Shown: piece by piece, positions 54,351-63,858 of the stretch
Numbering within the stretch: position 1 is the first letter of the stretch
Layout: each line of letters opens with the position of its first letter
Source: Vacuolonema iberomarrocanum LEGE 07170
GTDB lineage: Bacteria; Cyanobacteriota; Cyanobacteriia; Elainellales; Elainellaceae
Direction of reading: 5' to 3'
Length of the DNA stretch: 64,000 nt
NCBI GenBank assembly: GCA_015207365.1
Contig: JADEXA010000021.1
Location: 36,422 to 100,421, forward strand
Position numbers and translations under genes: made by a program
The notes under the pieces: model-generated
The model's input: the letters and a program-made list of their open reading frames with translations, nothing else
The model's database searches: none
What the model was told of the DNA's origin: nothing

Positions 54351-54521
54351 TGTGGCCTGTCCTAATCCCAATGCGTTGGGCTAGAAAAAAACAGAGAGGT
54401 TTAGGGACCGAAAATTCCAGATTGTTTTTCTATGGATTTTCAGCCAAACAAAAGCGACAATTCCCGCAGCAAAGTCGGGAATCCCAATTATCGTCAAAGC
54501 ATCAATGGCAAAAGGGCTGTT

Positions 54522-54836
54522 CTAGCTCGCCTGCGGTCGACGCGGGTTGGTGACAACTAGCTGAAAGTCCCACTTTGGCAAGGATTCTATTTTCCCGGCC
54601 ATCCGTCGCAGATCTTCAGATCCATTGAGCGTTAGGTTTTCGCGGGTGCGAACCTCAATGGCAATAACTTTGTCTTCCCCTTTTGCAACCAAGTCGAGCG
54701 GACACTGTGCCAACTCTGTCGGTAGATCTTCTGATGCAGGGTAGATTGTGACATCAAAACCCTGCTGACGGTACTCTCTCGCCAGTTGCAAAACACGTCG
54801 GTGCTCTAAGGGCGTTTGATGTTTGCGGTAACTCAT
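54522..54836 (-). CDS. small restriction-endonuclease-fold protein
   Basis: A 104-residue protein with a likely PD-(D/E)xK nuclease core: CPLDLVAKGEDKVIAIEVRTR, cited in part, with D48, E61 and R63. The pattern is D...ExR instead of the usual ExK, so activity is uncertain. A basic N-terminal helix (MSYRKHQTPLEHRRVLQLAR) comes first. It resembles the AHJR-like REase family (resolvase-like), by memory and with moderate certainty. It lies 39 bp downstream of the RusA-like gene on the same strand, so the two probably form one operon. Confidence 0.7.
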   Translation of the reverse strand: MSYRKHQTPLEHRRVLQLAREYRQQGFDVTIYPASEDLPTELAQCPLDLVAKGEDKVIAIEVRTRENLTLNGSEDLRRMAGKIESLPKWDFQLVVTNPRRPQAS

Positions 54837-54875
54837 AATTAGGAACTAGAAAATTAAGTGATTCGACCAAGAACT

Positions 54876-55292
54876 TTAATTTAGCTCAGACGGATCTGGA
54901 GCAACTTCGATCTTAACATGGAGAAATTCTGCACCCGCACAGAACCCTTCTGCCAAGGCAGAAGACATCCCCTTGACACGGAATGAGCGGTTGAGGTTGC
55001 GACGGCGACTCATAAAATCTGTGATTTGATAGTCATCTACATAAACAACCCCATTCAGAGCATCCCGGACAGGTTTCACAATATTGTCACTGTCAGGGAC
55101 GCCTTCTTCTCCATGGGGCGCATCGTAATAGTGCGTAATGGTAACTTGCATTGAGTCGCCTAGCGGATTGGAGTGGGGCCAGTGGTTTTCCGCAACATGG
55201 CGTACCTTCGCCTTCCAATCTCGGAGGCGCTGTTTGTCCTTAGTCTGGTGAGAGACTGGCTTGCCGATGATGATGAATTCAAAGGGGAGCAC
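54876..55292 (-). CDS. RusA-family Holliday junction resolvase-like endonuclease
   Basis: A 138-residue protein. The RusA active-site pattern is PDSDNIVKPVRDALNGVVYV then DDYQI: D67, D69, K73 and D86/D87 correspond to the acidic cluster and lysine that bind magnesium in E. coli RusA. The N-terminus (LPFEFIIIGKPVSHQTKDKQ) matches the first strand of the family. RusA proteins cleave four-way junctions and are often phage-derived; here it sits in a non-phage context next to a REase-fold gene. Whether it serves recombination repair or defence is not known. Confidence 0.88.
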   Translation of the reverse strand: MLPFEFIIIGKPVSHQTKDKQRLRDWKAKVRHVAENHWPHSNPLGDSMQVTITHYYDAPHGEEGVPDSDNIVKPVRDALNGVVYVDDYQITDFMSRRRNLNRSFRVKGMSSALAEGFCAGAEFLHVKIEVAPDPSELN

Positions 55293-55784
55293 GGCTGCAC
55301 AGAGGAGTGAGAGGTTGACAGAGGGCGGGAAGATGCACGAGGCGAAGAATGTTACGGATGTCAGTGTTTGAAGATTTGGAGTGGATTTGGGTGGGACATC
55401 CCAAAATCAGGATCATTGAGAGGATTGTTACAAGGCAAAAGGCTAGAGGGTGAAAGGCGATCGCTCCGACCAGGTTTATTCCAACAAATTTATTCCGACA
55501 ATCGATAGTTCATACAGTCGCGGCTTATGTAGGTTCAATGCATATATTTTGTAATTTGTCTTCCTTCAATAGTAGATCTGTCCTAGGCTTATTGGGGTTG
55601 ACGAAATCTCACCCTGAAAATGTTGCCGGATCTTGAGAAATAGTGCTGATCGCACACCCTTTTCATCACAATTGCCTACAGGATATTCTTCAAAGGCAGG
55701 GTAACGGAATCCGGTGCTTACGCGCAATCGGATACCTCCCCCCATCGGTACGGAAATTAGGTGCTATACTCGCTAGGTACCCGA
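55293..55784. other. intergenic upstream of tRNA-Arg
   Basis: About 490 bp with no gene or repeat I can name. The reading frame that crosses the tRNA is an artefact. Confidence 0.35.
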
Positions 55785-55857
55785 GGGCATGTAGCTCAGT
55801 GGATAGAGCATCAGATTCCGGTTCTGAGGGTCGGGGGTTCGAATCCCTCCATGCTCG
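55785..55857 (+). tRNA. trnR-CCG: tRNA-Arg (anticodon CCG)
   Basis: A 73-nt cloverleaf: acceptor GGGCATG pairs with CATGCTC (one G-T), D-stem GCTC/GAGC, anticodon stem TCAGA/TCTGA with loop TTCCGGT giving anticodon CCG, which reads CGG. T-arm GGGGGTTCGAATCCCTC. Discriminator G. CCA is not encoded. Confidence 0.95.
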
Positions 55858-56122
55858 TACAGCATTAAGGTAGATGAGTCTAAAGTGAGTCTAAGTTGAC
55901 CTCATCAACTTTGCAGTCCTTGCTGCTTAGGCAGATATGAATAGCAAGGCAAGTATTCTAGTATTTTGGGTTTCTCCGGTTGGATTTGCCAGGCGATTGC
56001 TATGGCATCGGCGAAGGGGGCGATCGCGATTTGGACTGGTTTGATGGCGATCATTGCATCACCGCGATCGCGCTCTCAATGTTTGTAGAATGAATCAGTG
56101 CAGCTAACTGCGTGAGGTGACT

Positions 56123-56701
56123 ATGGTTCAATCACCCAACAAACCACCCACCACAGAGCAATATTTCATCCACTCAGCAATTAACTGGGAAGAATTCAAG
56201 ACTATTCAAAACGTCTTAGCTCCTCAAGGCGTTAGAGTGTCTTATCTTCAAGGCGAGGTAGAGCTATTGACCGTATCAGACCTCCATGGCCTCATTGCCG
56301 GTAATTTAGGCTATTTACTGGAAATGTACATGTTGGAACAGCTCATTCGTTTTGTTGGACTAGAAGATTTCAGTATTGAGATACCTGCTACGGCCAGCGC
56401 CCAGGCCAACAAAGCTTACTGCTTTGAAAAACGGAAATCGATTCCAGACCTCGCTGTTGAAGTTGTGATTACAGGCGAACGAGCAACCAAACTGAAGCGC
56501 TACGCAGCGCTTCATGTCCCCGAAGTTTGGTTCTGGATTGATAGTGAAATCCATGTGTACCGTCTGGATGAGGAAACGAATGAGTATGGCCAAACTCTCC
56601 GCAGTGGTTGGCTTCCTGATCTAGACCTGCAAAGACTGGCGATCGCCTCTACTCAAGAATTCAGAGCTGATGCTATTCAAGCCTTTATGCAGAGAGCCTA
56701 G
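56123..56701 (+). CDS. Uma2/DUF820 family putative endonuclease
   Basis: A 192-residue protein from ATG 56123, with ribosome site GAGGTG. The Uma2 (DUF820) pattern is present: an early TVSDLHGLIAGNLGYLLEMY, the core IPDLAVEVV and a following ERATKLKRYAALHVPEVWFW with the conserved lysine. The family has a PD-(D/E)xK fold and is hugely expanded in cyanobacteria; its natural role is unsettled. The normal acid-x-Lys pair is partly kept (DLAVEV). Single gene downstream of tRNA-Arg. Confidence 0.88.
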   Translation: MVQSPNKPPTTEQYFIHSAINWEEFKTIQNVLAPQGVRVSYLQGEVELLTVSDLHGLIAGNLGYLLEMYMLEQLIRFVGLEDFSIEIPATASAQANKAYCFEKRKSIPDLAVEVVITGERATKLKRYAALHVPEVWFWIDSEIHVYRLDEETNEYGQTLRSGWLPDLDLQRLAIASTQEFRADAIQAFMQRA

Positions 56702-56788
56702 GTAGACCGTATGGGAAGCGATCGCTGGATCGTGATAAAGCTTTGAGATGCGTGGACATTGCTGGAAAAAATTACCTTACATGGCTTT

Positions 56789-58495
56789 TCAATTGCCTTC
56801 TCCCTCATTTGCATCTAATTCACGAAAGGATTGAATCAGCGACTCATTGCGGATGGGAATGACGCGCCACACTTGGATGTCGGTGTGGATAAAGCCCAAC
56901 GGTTGGCTATAAAGTAGCTCTGCATCGAAGCCATACTGTCGGCGGATCGTCTGAACAATCGAGCGGGTATAAACCTCCAGATCGTAAACAAAGATGTTTT
57001 CCCGTTCAGGAATCGGCAGGCGGGTAATGGTTTTGCCATCTGTGAGTTGCAGCAGGGCATCGTCGCGCAGCCTTGTGCTGAGAGAGGCCAAACGGATGGT
57101 TCCATGTCCCAAAATAGCAGGCGATGGCGAATCGTTAATCAGCGCTAATACTTCCGTATCGTAGTAGTTGCTGTATTTGCTCCACCACACCGAAGCTTGG
57201 CTGATTTGCAGACAGGAAAGGCAACTGAGGGTGAGAAGGAAGGCGATCGCTCCCCGCCAAACAACCGGTTGATATTTCCAGGTTGTTTTGCCAAATAGCT
57301 TTGCGGCAAAGACGGCAACAATCGCTAACTGAATACCTAGAAACGATGGCAGGATATAGCGAGGAATGGTAGAACGGACGCCCCCTTCAACCAAGTCGGC
57401 GATCGCCAGAAATAGTGTTGAGAAAACCGACAACGTGATGACAAAGAGCCAGACATTCCGTGGGGTTTTTCGAATCAAATAATAGCAGGAGTATCCAACC
57501 AGAAAGAATAGCCCTAAGGCTAGATAGAGGAGTGGATTTGTCAGACTAAAAACAAGATCATAGTTCTGTGAATCACCCACATAAAAATCAGCAAAAATGC
57601 GGCTGAGATTCAGCAGCCAGCGACCGATTAAGCCTGAGAAGGATAGTTCGGTATCGCCACGCCAGCCAGAAATGGCTTCGAGATCCGTGAGAATAACATA
57701 GAGCCAGGGCGCATAAACTAGCACACTAAACAGACTTGCAAGGCTGTAGGAAATTATATGTTTGACGCTGAAAGGTTTTTGAAATAATACATAGATGCCA
57801 TGCCCGACCATGACAAATAGAAAGAAGGGTTGAGTGTATAAACCTATGACACAAAGGGCTGTATAAAGGCACCAGTTTAGAAGTAATGGATAGAGATTTT
57901 TCTGCCGTGTTACGCGTAGGAGTAGAGCACTGGCGACTAAGGTAGCAACGGTCAACAAACTATATTGACGGGCTTCTTGGGCATAGAGGAGATGAATCGG
58001 AGAAATTCCAATTAGGGCTGTGCCCAACCAAGCCGCTTGAGGTGATTGAAACAGTTCTAGACAGAGCCAAAATGTCGCTGGAAATGCTAACAAACTGATA
58101 GCCACGGAGAGCGATCGCATGCCCAAAGCAACAGGCAGTTGGGTGAGTTGCACCCAAAAGCGGGAGAGCAAAAAATAAAGAGGAGAATTTTGGGGCTCTT
58201 CGTCGGCAACGGAGCCAAGGGTATCTTCCCAGGTCGTATCGGAATCAATGGATTGGTAGTCTAGTATCTCCTCAGTATTCAGCCCTAAAGAGAGGATAAG
58301 ATCCCGCCGTACATCGCCGCGTTCGTAGCCAGAAACTGCGATCGCCGTATAGGTTTCATCATGCCAAAACACCTTTTTTTCTAAGTTATAAAACCGAAAA
58401 AACAGACCCAGTAAAATGACCACCAGGCAGAGAATTTGGAAGGCATGTTTAGGAAAATAGGTGAGCCGGGCGGGCGGGGGCGAAGATCGCTGCAT
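56789..58495 (-). CDS. GT39/PMT-type membrane glycosyltransferase
   Basis: A 568-residue protein with about 11 transmembrane helices. The first lumenal loop carries FWHDETYTAIAVSGYERGD, the acidic motif of protein mannosyltransferase/ArnT-like (GT39, GT83) enzymes, and SPIHLLYAQEARQYSLL lies in a later loop. It would transfer a sugar from a polyprenyl-phosphate donor to a protein or lipid outside the cytosol. The acceptor is unknown. It may use a donor made by the fused enzyme at 16176, which is inference only. The stop at 56789 is followed by no repeat. Confidence 0.85.
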   Translation of the reverse strand: MQRSSPPPARLTYFPKHAFQILCLVVILLGLFFRFYNLEKKVFWHDETYTAIAVSGYERGDVRRDLILSLGLNTEEILDYQSIDSDTTWEDTLGSVADEEPQNSPLYFLLSRFWVQLTQLPVALGMRSLSVAISLLAFPATFWLCLELFQSPQAAWLGTALIGISPIHLLYAQEARQYSLLTVATLVASALLLRVTRQKNLYPLLLNWCLYTALCVIGLYTQPFFLFVMVGHGIYVLFQKPFSVKHIISYSLASLFSVLVYAPWLYVILTDLEAISGWRGDTELSFSGLIGRWLLNLSRIFADFYVGDSQNYDLVFSLTNPLLYLALGLFFLVGYSCYYLIRKTPRNVWLFVITLSVFSTLFLAIADLVEGGVRSTIPRYILPSFLGIQLAIVAVFAAKLFGKTTWKYQPVVWRGAIAFLLTLSCLSCLQISQASVWWSKYSNYYDTEVLALINDSPSPAILGHGTIRLASLSTRLRDDALLQLTDGKTITRLPIPERENIFVYDLEVYTRSIVQTIRRQYGFDAELLYSQPLGFIHTDIQVWRVIPIRNESLIQSFRELDANEGEGN

Positions 58496-58662
58496 GGCTA
58501 GAATCTACCGGAGGGCGGACGATACGGATTAGGATAGGCTGATTTGGGCGCAAATGACATAGCGCATGTTGATGAATTCAGTGTGGGTCCAATCAATCTT
58601 TGCAGTGATGCGTTGTTTGTGAGCCCTAGTGTTTGTTCAGGATAGAAATCCCGTACATCTCA

Positions 58663-59190
58663 TCAATGAACGGGGTAGCTTTTCCCACTGGCGGCAGGGA
58701 GTTCCAGGCTCATGGAAAGGACATAGAGCGACGGGTGCCAGGGAATGCGCAGGCGACCCCCGTCTTCCCGAAATCCAGCTCGACGGTAGAGGGCGATCGC
58801 CGTTGCATTGCTCTCGGTGACCCGCAGGCGCAAGCGGGTTTTCTTCTGTGCATGCGCCCACCGCAGGAGGGTGTCGAGTAAGGCGGATGCGATGCCCTGC
58901 CCGCGTTGATTTTTCTGAACCCACAAGCTGGTCACCCAGGTGAGGTTTGAGTCCTGGCGATCGCGGATACCCCCGATCATGCCGACAGCGATGCCCGCTT
59001 TCTCGGCAAGTAAATGGATCTGCTGCGCATCTTCGGTGAGCGATCGCACCGTTTGCTGCCATTCATCGTTGGAGCGAGCCTGGGCGTCTTCGAGGGTTTC
59101 GCGGAAGGCCGTTGGGGCGTCTGCTAACGCTTGGAGCTGTAGGTCGCGAAAGAGAGCAACTTCGTTAGGGCGTAGGCGGCGGATCGGCAT
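58663..59190 (-). CDS. GNAT family N-acetyltransferase
   Basis: A 175-residue GNAT enzyme. The acetyl-CoA pyrophosphate loop is QKNQRGQGIASALL (R/Q-x-x-G-x-G/A), preceded by the beta-4 strand LTWVTSLWV. The later TESNATAIALYRRAGFREDG is the standard motif B. The substrate is unknown. The gene is single and small. It has no signal peptide. Confidence 0.92.
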   Translation of the reverse strand: MPIRRLRPNEVALFRDLQLQALADAPTAFRETLEDAQARSNDEWQQTVRSLTEDAQQIHLLAEKAGIAVGMIGGIRDRQDSNLTWVTSLWVQKNQRGQGIASALLDTLLRWAHAQKKTRLRLRVTESNATAIALYRRAGFREDGGRLRIPWHPSLYVLSMSLELPAASGKSYPVH

Positions 59191-59226
59191 GGAGCGAAGG
59201 GGGACGTGAACAATGAAGAATGGGAG

Positions 59227-59252
59227 GCAGATGAACGCGGATCGACGCAGAT
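59227..59252. repeat. short dispersed motif shared with the linker at 16985
   Basis: AGATGAACGCGGATCGACG continues as CAGAT; its reverse complement matches TCTGCGTCCATCCGCGTTCA in the glycosyltransferase linker with one mismatch. Confidence 0.5.
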
Positions 59253-59355
59253 CGATAGAAGGGCAAGGGCGATCGTCTCCATGACTGTGGCGGTTGCAAT
59301 CCTCTCAAGATTTCAGGCTGGATGCACGAATGACTCAAGCGGCTTCTTCGTCTGC

Positions 59356-60669
59356 TCAATTGCCGAAGCCGTCGTTCGCTTGAATATGCTCGACAATACC
59401 TTGGATCACGCTTTTGACGGCGGGTTCGCTAGCGGTATGGTCAATCGTGACGGTGATGACATAGCGCTCACCATTAATATTGACGCCGACCGTAGTGCCC
59501 AGCACTTTAGAATTTTGCCCGGTCTTTTCGCCAATCCAGACGGCAGGGAGCTTAACGGCTTCGTAGCCCAGATCCCAGTCATACTGGTTGACCAAACCTT
59601 CCAGGATCAGCTCATCGCCGGGATGTTCCTGGTTGTAAATCCCCACCATCATGTCAGTGAGTTCGTCGGAGGTGATGTAGTTGGGCGGATTGCCCAGATT
59701 GGATGGATAGGTGCGCTGCCCGACCAATTTGGTGCGCACTTGGGTGCCCGTATAGCCGCGATCGCGCAACATCTGGTTGATATAATCATGACCCAGATAA
59801 TCGATGAGCTGGTTGGTGGCGATATTGCCGCTGAGGCTAATCATGTCAAGCATGATTTTTCTGAGGGAATACTCCTGCCCGACCCAAATCTTTCCAGCAT
59901 CTTCGGTCCAGTTGCCCCGTGTCACCAGGATTTCTGTGTCTGGGTCGATGTTTTCTTCCGTCAGCTTTTGCATCAGGGCGATCGCGACGGGAACTTTAAT
60001 CAGGCTGGCGGGGCTGGCGGGTTGTTCGGCTCCCCGTAAGCGGCGGCATTCGCGCTCCAGGGTGCACACGGTAATGCGGACGCGACTTTCCATCCCTGTT
60101 TGCTCGGCAATGGGCAGCAGAAAGTCGGAGCGGGCGGTGTCATAGCGGTAGGCGGCGATCGCCAGATTCGGCTCATATTCCGCAATTTTGTCTGCCGCCT
60201 GTTCCGCTAAGAGGGATTCTTCAGGAATGGCCTCCAGCGAATCGATTGCTGTTTTCCAGAGGGTGTAGGCTTCTTCGAGGTTTTCATCATCCGCATCTGC
60301 CGCAGGTTTGCCCAATTGTGCCGCTTGCCCCCCGGCTCGGAGAGCCGCATCCCATTGTTCCTTTGCCGTTTCTTCGATATGAATGCGAATGTCGACGGCT
60401 TGCAAGCTCTCCAGGAGATCTGTTGGTGCGGTGGCAATGCCCGTCCGAGAGGAAATCAGCACAGGAGGGCGATCGGCTAGCTCGGCCTGGAGGCGATCGC
60501 GAATTTCGTAGAGGTCGTCCAACGATTCAACCTCTGGCAGCGCAACCACTTCAGAGTGGGGCGTTTCCAACACTGGAGCGAGTGCCGGAGTGCGCCAGAC
60601 AGCCGCCGCCCCCCAGATGCCAACGGTTGCGACCGGGGCAATCAATAGATACCACCACAAACCACGCAT
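59356..60669 (-). CDS. class A beta-lactamase-like serine hydrolase
   Basis: A 437-residue exported or anchored protein. An N-terminal hydrophobic helix (YLLIAPVATVGIWGAAAV) is followed by a helical spacer (about residues 45-170) and a class A penicillin-recognising domain. The nucleophile is S222 in SLIK (SxxK), the second motif is SGN in MISLSGNIATNQL, and the third is KTG in GEKTGQN. These are the three serine penicillin-binding/beta-lactamase motifs. It may be a lactamase-fold DD-peptidase or esterase rather than a resistance enzyme; the long N-terminal spacer is unusual for a lactamase. It probably acts in the periplasm. Confidence 0.85.
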   Translation of the reverse strand: MRGLWWYLLIAPVATVGIWGAAAVWRTPALAPVLETPHSEVVALPEVESLDDLYEIRDRLQAELADRPPVLISSRTGIATAPTDLLESLQAVDIRIHIEETAKEQWDAALRAGGQAAQLGKPAADADDENLEEAYTLWKTAIDSLEAIPEESLLAEQAADKIAEYEPNLAIAAYRYDTARSDFLLPIAEQTGMESRVRITVCTLERECRRLRGAEQPASPASLIKVPVAIALMQKLTEENIDPDTEILVTRGNWTEDAGKIWVGQEYSLRKIMLDMISLSGNIATNQLIDYLGHDYINQMLRDRGYTGTQVRTKLVGQRTYPSNLGNPPNYITSDELTDMMVGIYNQEHPGDELILEGLVNQYDWDLGYEAVKLPAVWIGEKTGQNSKVLGTTVGVNINGERYVITVTIDHTASEPAVKSVIQGIVEHIQANDGFGN

Positions 60670-60814
60670 TCACTACCTCACCCACCCCACAGGGGAATTA
60701 CACTGGCGCAATCACCTTAGATTTAATCACTATTTCCGAAAAGCGGACGTTCAACCGTCTGGGAAATTACAATCTAGGCCATTTTCTGGAATCCAGAGCA
60801 AATGTCCAGAAAAT

Positions 60815-60890
60815 CGACGCCTACCCAACCCGGTTGAAGCATCCAACGATCGTCAGGTCTTACGGCTATTTAACCGGATTGGATATAAAT
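60815..60890 (+). repeat. degenerate family-3 repeat
   Basis: AACCCGGTTGAAGC on the left and TTAACCGGATTGGATATA on the right, with a weakened centre. It directly abuts the family-2 copy at 60891. Confidence 0.55.
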
Positions 60891-60981
60891 AGGACTGATG
60901 CATTTTGTTGAGGGTGTGGTCGCGCCGCGGCTACACCCTCAACGAATTCAATCAGGATGACGCAAGTTTTGCGTAAGTCCT
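60891..60981 (+). mobile_element. family-2 palindromic repeat, copy 6
   Basis: 91 bp, ends AGGACTGATGCA and TGCGTAAGTCCT. The palindrome arm is GAGGGTGTGG, matched by CTACACCCTC on the other side. The rest of the region to 61255 shows no gene. Confidence 0.8.
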
Positions 60982-61255
60982 GATAAATTGATATCGGGTT
61001 TTTTCTAGGTTTGTTTTTGCAAAACACTGGAATGTTATCGATGTTCCAGACTAAAGGGTGGAACCGACCAACCAAAAACCTAATCTGAACAACCCAAGGG
61101 GGCGTTCGGATTCCGAAAACTCTAGAGCGTTTTTAGATCGGCACGCAGCGTGTATCTGAATGGCTTGCCAAGGAGCGGGGAGGTCAAAAACTTGCTAGGG
61201 TTTTCCAATAGGCATTGACTACCAACTTTACAGAAATCTGCTGGAGAAGTTTCCA

Positions 61256-62713
61256 ATGGCGTCTATCCGGGAGTTGCATAAACAACTCATTCAAAAAGAG
61301 CGAACCGCCGTCGAACTGGCTGAATCTACGCTCGAATCGCTGCAGGCGCTAGAACCAAAACTGCATAGCTTTTTGAGCGTAACGGCTGACCAGGCGCTAG
61401 AGCAGGCGCGTCAGGTAGATGCAAAAATTGCAGCAGGAGAGGCGATCGGCATGCTGGCGGGGATTCCCATCGGCATCAAAGACAATATGTGTACCCAGGG
61501 AATTCGCACCACCTGTGGGTCTCGCATCTTGCAGAACTTTGTGCCGCCCTACGAGTCTACGGTGACGCAACGGTTGAAGGCGGCGGGGGCGGTGATGGTT
61601 GGCAAGACCAACCTCGATGAATTTGCGATGGGCAGCTCCACCGAAAACTCAGCGTATCAAGTGACAGCAAACCCCTGGGATCTAGAGCGCGTGCCGGGGG
61701 GATCATCGGGGGGATCGGCGGCGGCGGTAGCGGCAGGCCAATGCCCGATCGCCCTTGGCTCCGACACGGGGGGCTCGATTCGCCAACCGGCCTCATTCTG
61801 TGGCGTCGTTGGCATGAAGCCCACCTATGGCTTGGTTTCCCGCTATGGTTTGGTGGCCTATGCGTCGTCTCTGGATCAGATTGGGCCCTTTGGGCGCACG
61901 GTGGAGGATGCTGCGATTTTGTTGGGGGCGATCGCCGGATATGATCCCAAAGACTCCACCAGTCTCAAGGTTGATATTCCAGACTATGCGTCGTCCTTGC
62001 GCCCCGACTTCAAACCCCGTAGCAAGCTGCGCATTGGCATCATCAAGGAAACCTTTGGGCAAGGGTTGGATGCGGTGGTCGAGTCAGCGGTGACCAAAGC
62101 GGTTGAGGTGCTGCAATCACTAGGGGCAGAAATTCAGGTGATCTCCTGTCCACAGTTCCGCTATGGTCTGCCGACCTACTACATCATTGCGCCGTCGGAG
62201 GCGTCGGCCAACCTGGCACGGTACGACGGGGTAAAGTACGGCTACCGCGTGGAGGAGGCCGATAACCTGCTAACGATGTATGCAAAAACGCGCGCCCAAG
62301 GCTTTGGAGCCGAGGTAAAGCGCCGCATCATGATCGGCACCTATGCGCTCTCGGCGGGCTACTACGATGCCTACTATCTCAAAGCACAAAAAGTTCGCAC
62401 CCTGATCAAGCGAGACTTCGAATCGGCCTTCCAGCAAGTGGATGTGCTGATCTGTCCGACCTCGCCAACAACGGCCTTTAAGGCGGGCGAAAAGACGGAC
62501 GATCCCTTGAGCATGTACCTGTCTGACCTGATGACTATTCCAGTGAACCTGGCGGGCTTGCCAGCCCTCAGCATTCCCTGTGGCTTTGATGAGCAAGGGC
62601 TACCCATTGGGATGCAGATGATTGGCAATGTCTTGAAGGAGGATGTACTGCTTAGCGTGGCCTATGCCTACGAGCAGGCAACGCCTTGGCATACCCGCAC
62701 TCCAACGATTTGA
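61256..62713 (+). CDS. gatA: aspartyl/glutamyl-tRNA amidotransferase subunit A
   Basis: A 485-residue amidase. The catalytic Ser-cisSer-Lys triad is K75 ([10 protein letters not shown]), S150 in [11 protein letters not shown] and S174 in [11 protein letters not shown], the same spacing as characterised GatA. With GatB and GatC it converts Glu-tRNA(Gln) to Gln-tRNA(Gln), an essential step in cyanobacteria that lack GlnRS for tRNA(Gln). gatB and gatC are not in the window. It has its own terminator at 62729. Confidence 0.98.
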   Translation: MASIRELHKQLIQKERTAVELAESTLESLQALEPKLHSFLSVTADQALEQARQVDAKIAAGEAIGMLAGIPIGIKDNMCTQGIRTTCGSRILQNFVPPYESTVTQRLKAAGAVMVGKTNLDEFAMGSSTENSAYQVTANPWDLERVPGGSSGGSAAAVAAGQCPIALGSDTGGSIRQPASFCGVVGMKPTYGLVSRYGLVAYASSLDQIGPFGRTVEDAAILLGAIAGYDPKDSTSLKVDIPDYASSLRPDFKPRSKLRIGIIKETFGQGLDAVVESAVTKAVEVLQSLGAEIQVISCPQFRYGLPTYYIIAPSEASANLARYDGVKYGYRVEEADNLLTMYAKTRAQGFGAEVKRRIMIGTYALSAGYYDAYYLKAQKVRTLIKRDFESAFQQVDVLICPTSPTTAFKAGEKTDDPLSMYLSDLMTIPVNLAGLPALSIPCGFDEQGLPIGMQMIGNVLKEDVLLSVAYAYEQATPWHTRTPTI

Positions 62714-62728
62714 AAGGCTTGAAATGAC

Positions 62729-62763
62729 AAGAGTAGCGAGGACTCGAAGGCCTCGCTACTCTT
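62729..62763 (+). terminator. stem-loop terminator of gatA
   Basis: AAGAGTAGCGAGG and CCTCGCTACTCTT form a perfect 13-bp stem with a 9-nt loop, 15 bp past the gatA stop. Confidence 0.75.
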
Positions 62764-62782
62764 TAGAGCTCAGCGTTGTGTT

Positions 62783-62814
62783 CAAAAAAAACCACCCATT
62801 CTTAGAATGAGTGG
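62783..62814 (-). terminator. rho-independent terminator of the 50-aa protein gene
   Basis: On the minus strand CCACTCATTCT pairs with AGAATGGGTGG (one G-T wobble), followed by a run of eight T. It lies about 80 bp past the stop at 62895. Confidence 0.8.
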
Positions 62815-62894
62815 CTTGGATGAATCAAGAGGAAAATGCCTGACGCTTGGCTAATTCTTTAACGCCAGGACGCGAGTCAGCAGAGGGGGAGACC

Positions 62895-63047
62895 TTAGCC
62901 GATATAAGCTGCTTCGGCAGTCAGTTTTTGCAGCAAGGCTTCGTCACCCTTGGCGCGGGCAATATCCATACGCCGTTGCAGGTTTTCGCGAAGATTGCTG
63001 CGGTGGGTTTGGGCGATTTGTTGGCGAACCTGAGATCGTCTCACCAT
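62895..63047 (-). CDS. small basic protein of unknown function (50 aa)
   Basis: A 50-residue helical basic protein, MVRRSQVRQQIAQTHRSNLR then ENLQRRMDIARAKGDEALLQKLTAEAAYIG. It is too short for most ORF callers, but a perfect rho-independent terminator downstream supports real expression. It resembles the small Arg/Gln-rich proteins conserved in cyanobacteria whose role is unknown. The repeated basic residues could bind RNA or acidic partners. The ribosome site is weak. It sits between convergent gatA and co-directional cobO upstream, with about 120 bp to the latter. Confidence 0.7.
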   Translation of the reverse strand: MVRRSQVRQQIAQTHRSNLRENLQRRMDIARAKGDEALLQKLTAEAAYIG

Positions 63048-63165
63048 AGGTTTGATACTGAATTAAGTATGAAAGCGTACCAGTTTAAGCTAGCACCGAT
63101 TTTTGGAAAACTGTAGCGATCGCTACAAAAAGTAATTTTTCACCCAGCAAGTTGAGAGGAGCGGT

Positions 63166-63858
63166 TCAGAACTCGATCCCTGCTTGCGCCTTGACGCCCT
63201 GCTCCCGAAACGGATGCTTGACCAGGGTCATTTCTGTCACCAGATCCGCTTGCTCAATCAGTTCCGCAGGTGCGCCCCGTCCAGTCAGGATCACATGGGT
63301 CATCGGTGGCTTGTGCGCTAACCCGGCCAGGACCTCCTCAGCGGTCAGGTAGCCCAGCTTCAGGGCAATGTTGATTTCGTCGAGTAGCACCAACCGATAG
63401 TCGGGGTTCTGAAACAGGGCGATCGCCCGCGCCCAGGCTTCTTTGGCTTTTTGAATATCCCGCTCTCGATCCTGCGTCTCCCAGGTGAACCCTTCTCCCA
63501 TGGCGTAGAACTCAAGCTGCGGCGGTTGCCCATTCTGCGCTTGCGTCCAGGGCGAAAGCGCCGCCTTTTCGGCAGGTTCCCACGCTCCCTTGATGAACTG
63601 CACGATCGCCACCCGATAGCCATGCCCGAGCGATCGCAACACGATGCCCAACGCCGCCGTCGTTTTCCCCTTACCATTGCCCGTGTTGACAATGATCAGC
63701 CCTTTCTCCAGCGTACGCTCCGCCAACCGCTGCTGCTGCACCTCCTTGCGCCGCTGCATCTTCTGCCGATAGCGCGCATCACTGGTCGTCGCCGTCGCCT
63801 CTTCATTCAACTGCTGGGCTTCCTGATCCACATTCACCCCAGAATTCTCATGGGTCAT
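63166..63858 (-). CDS. cobO: cob(I)yrinic acid a,c-diamide adenosyltransferase
   Basis: A 230-residue CobO/BtuR adenosyltransferase. The P-loop is GNGKGKTT (60-67), which binds ATP, and the corrinoid-binding and catalytic part includes LRSLGHGYRVAIVQFIKG and the later LVLLDEINIALKLGYL. It transfers the adenosyl group of ATP to cobalt in vitamin B12 or pseudo-B12 synthesis. A 50-residue acidic and then basic N-terminal extension precedes the core, as in other CobO proteins. No cobalamin riboswitch is visible in the 140 bp of upstream sequence inside the window. Confidence 0.95.
   Translation of the reverse strand: MTHENSGVNVDQEAQQLNEEATATTSDARYRQKMQRRKEVQQQRLAERTLEKGLIIVNTGNGKGKTTAALGIVLRSLGHGYRVAIVQFIKGAWEPAEKAALSPWTQAQNGQPPQLEFYAMGEGFTWETQDRERDIQKAKEAWARAIALFQNPDYRLVLLDEINIALKLGYLTAEEVLAGLAHKPPMTHVILTGRGAPAELIEQADLVTEMTLVKHPFREQGVKAQAGIEF

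Noticed and set aside
55643..55873. 76-aa frame over the tRNA
   Set aside because: It covers tRNA-Arg (55785-55857), whose cloverleaf is perfect.
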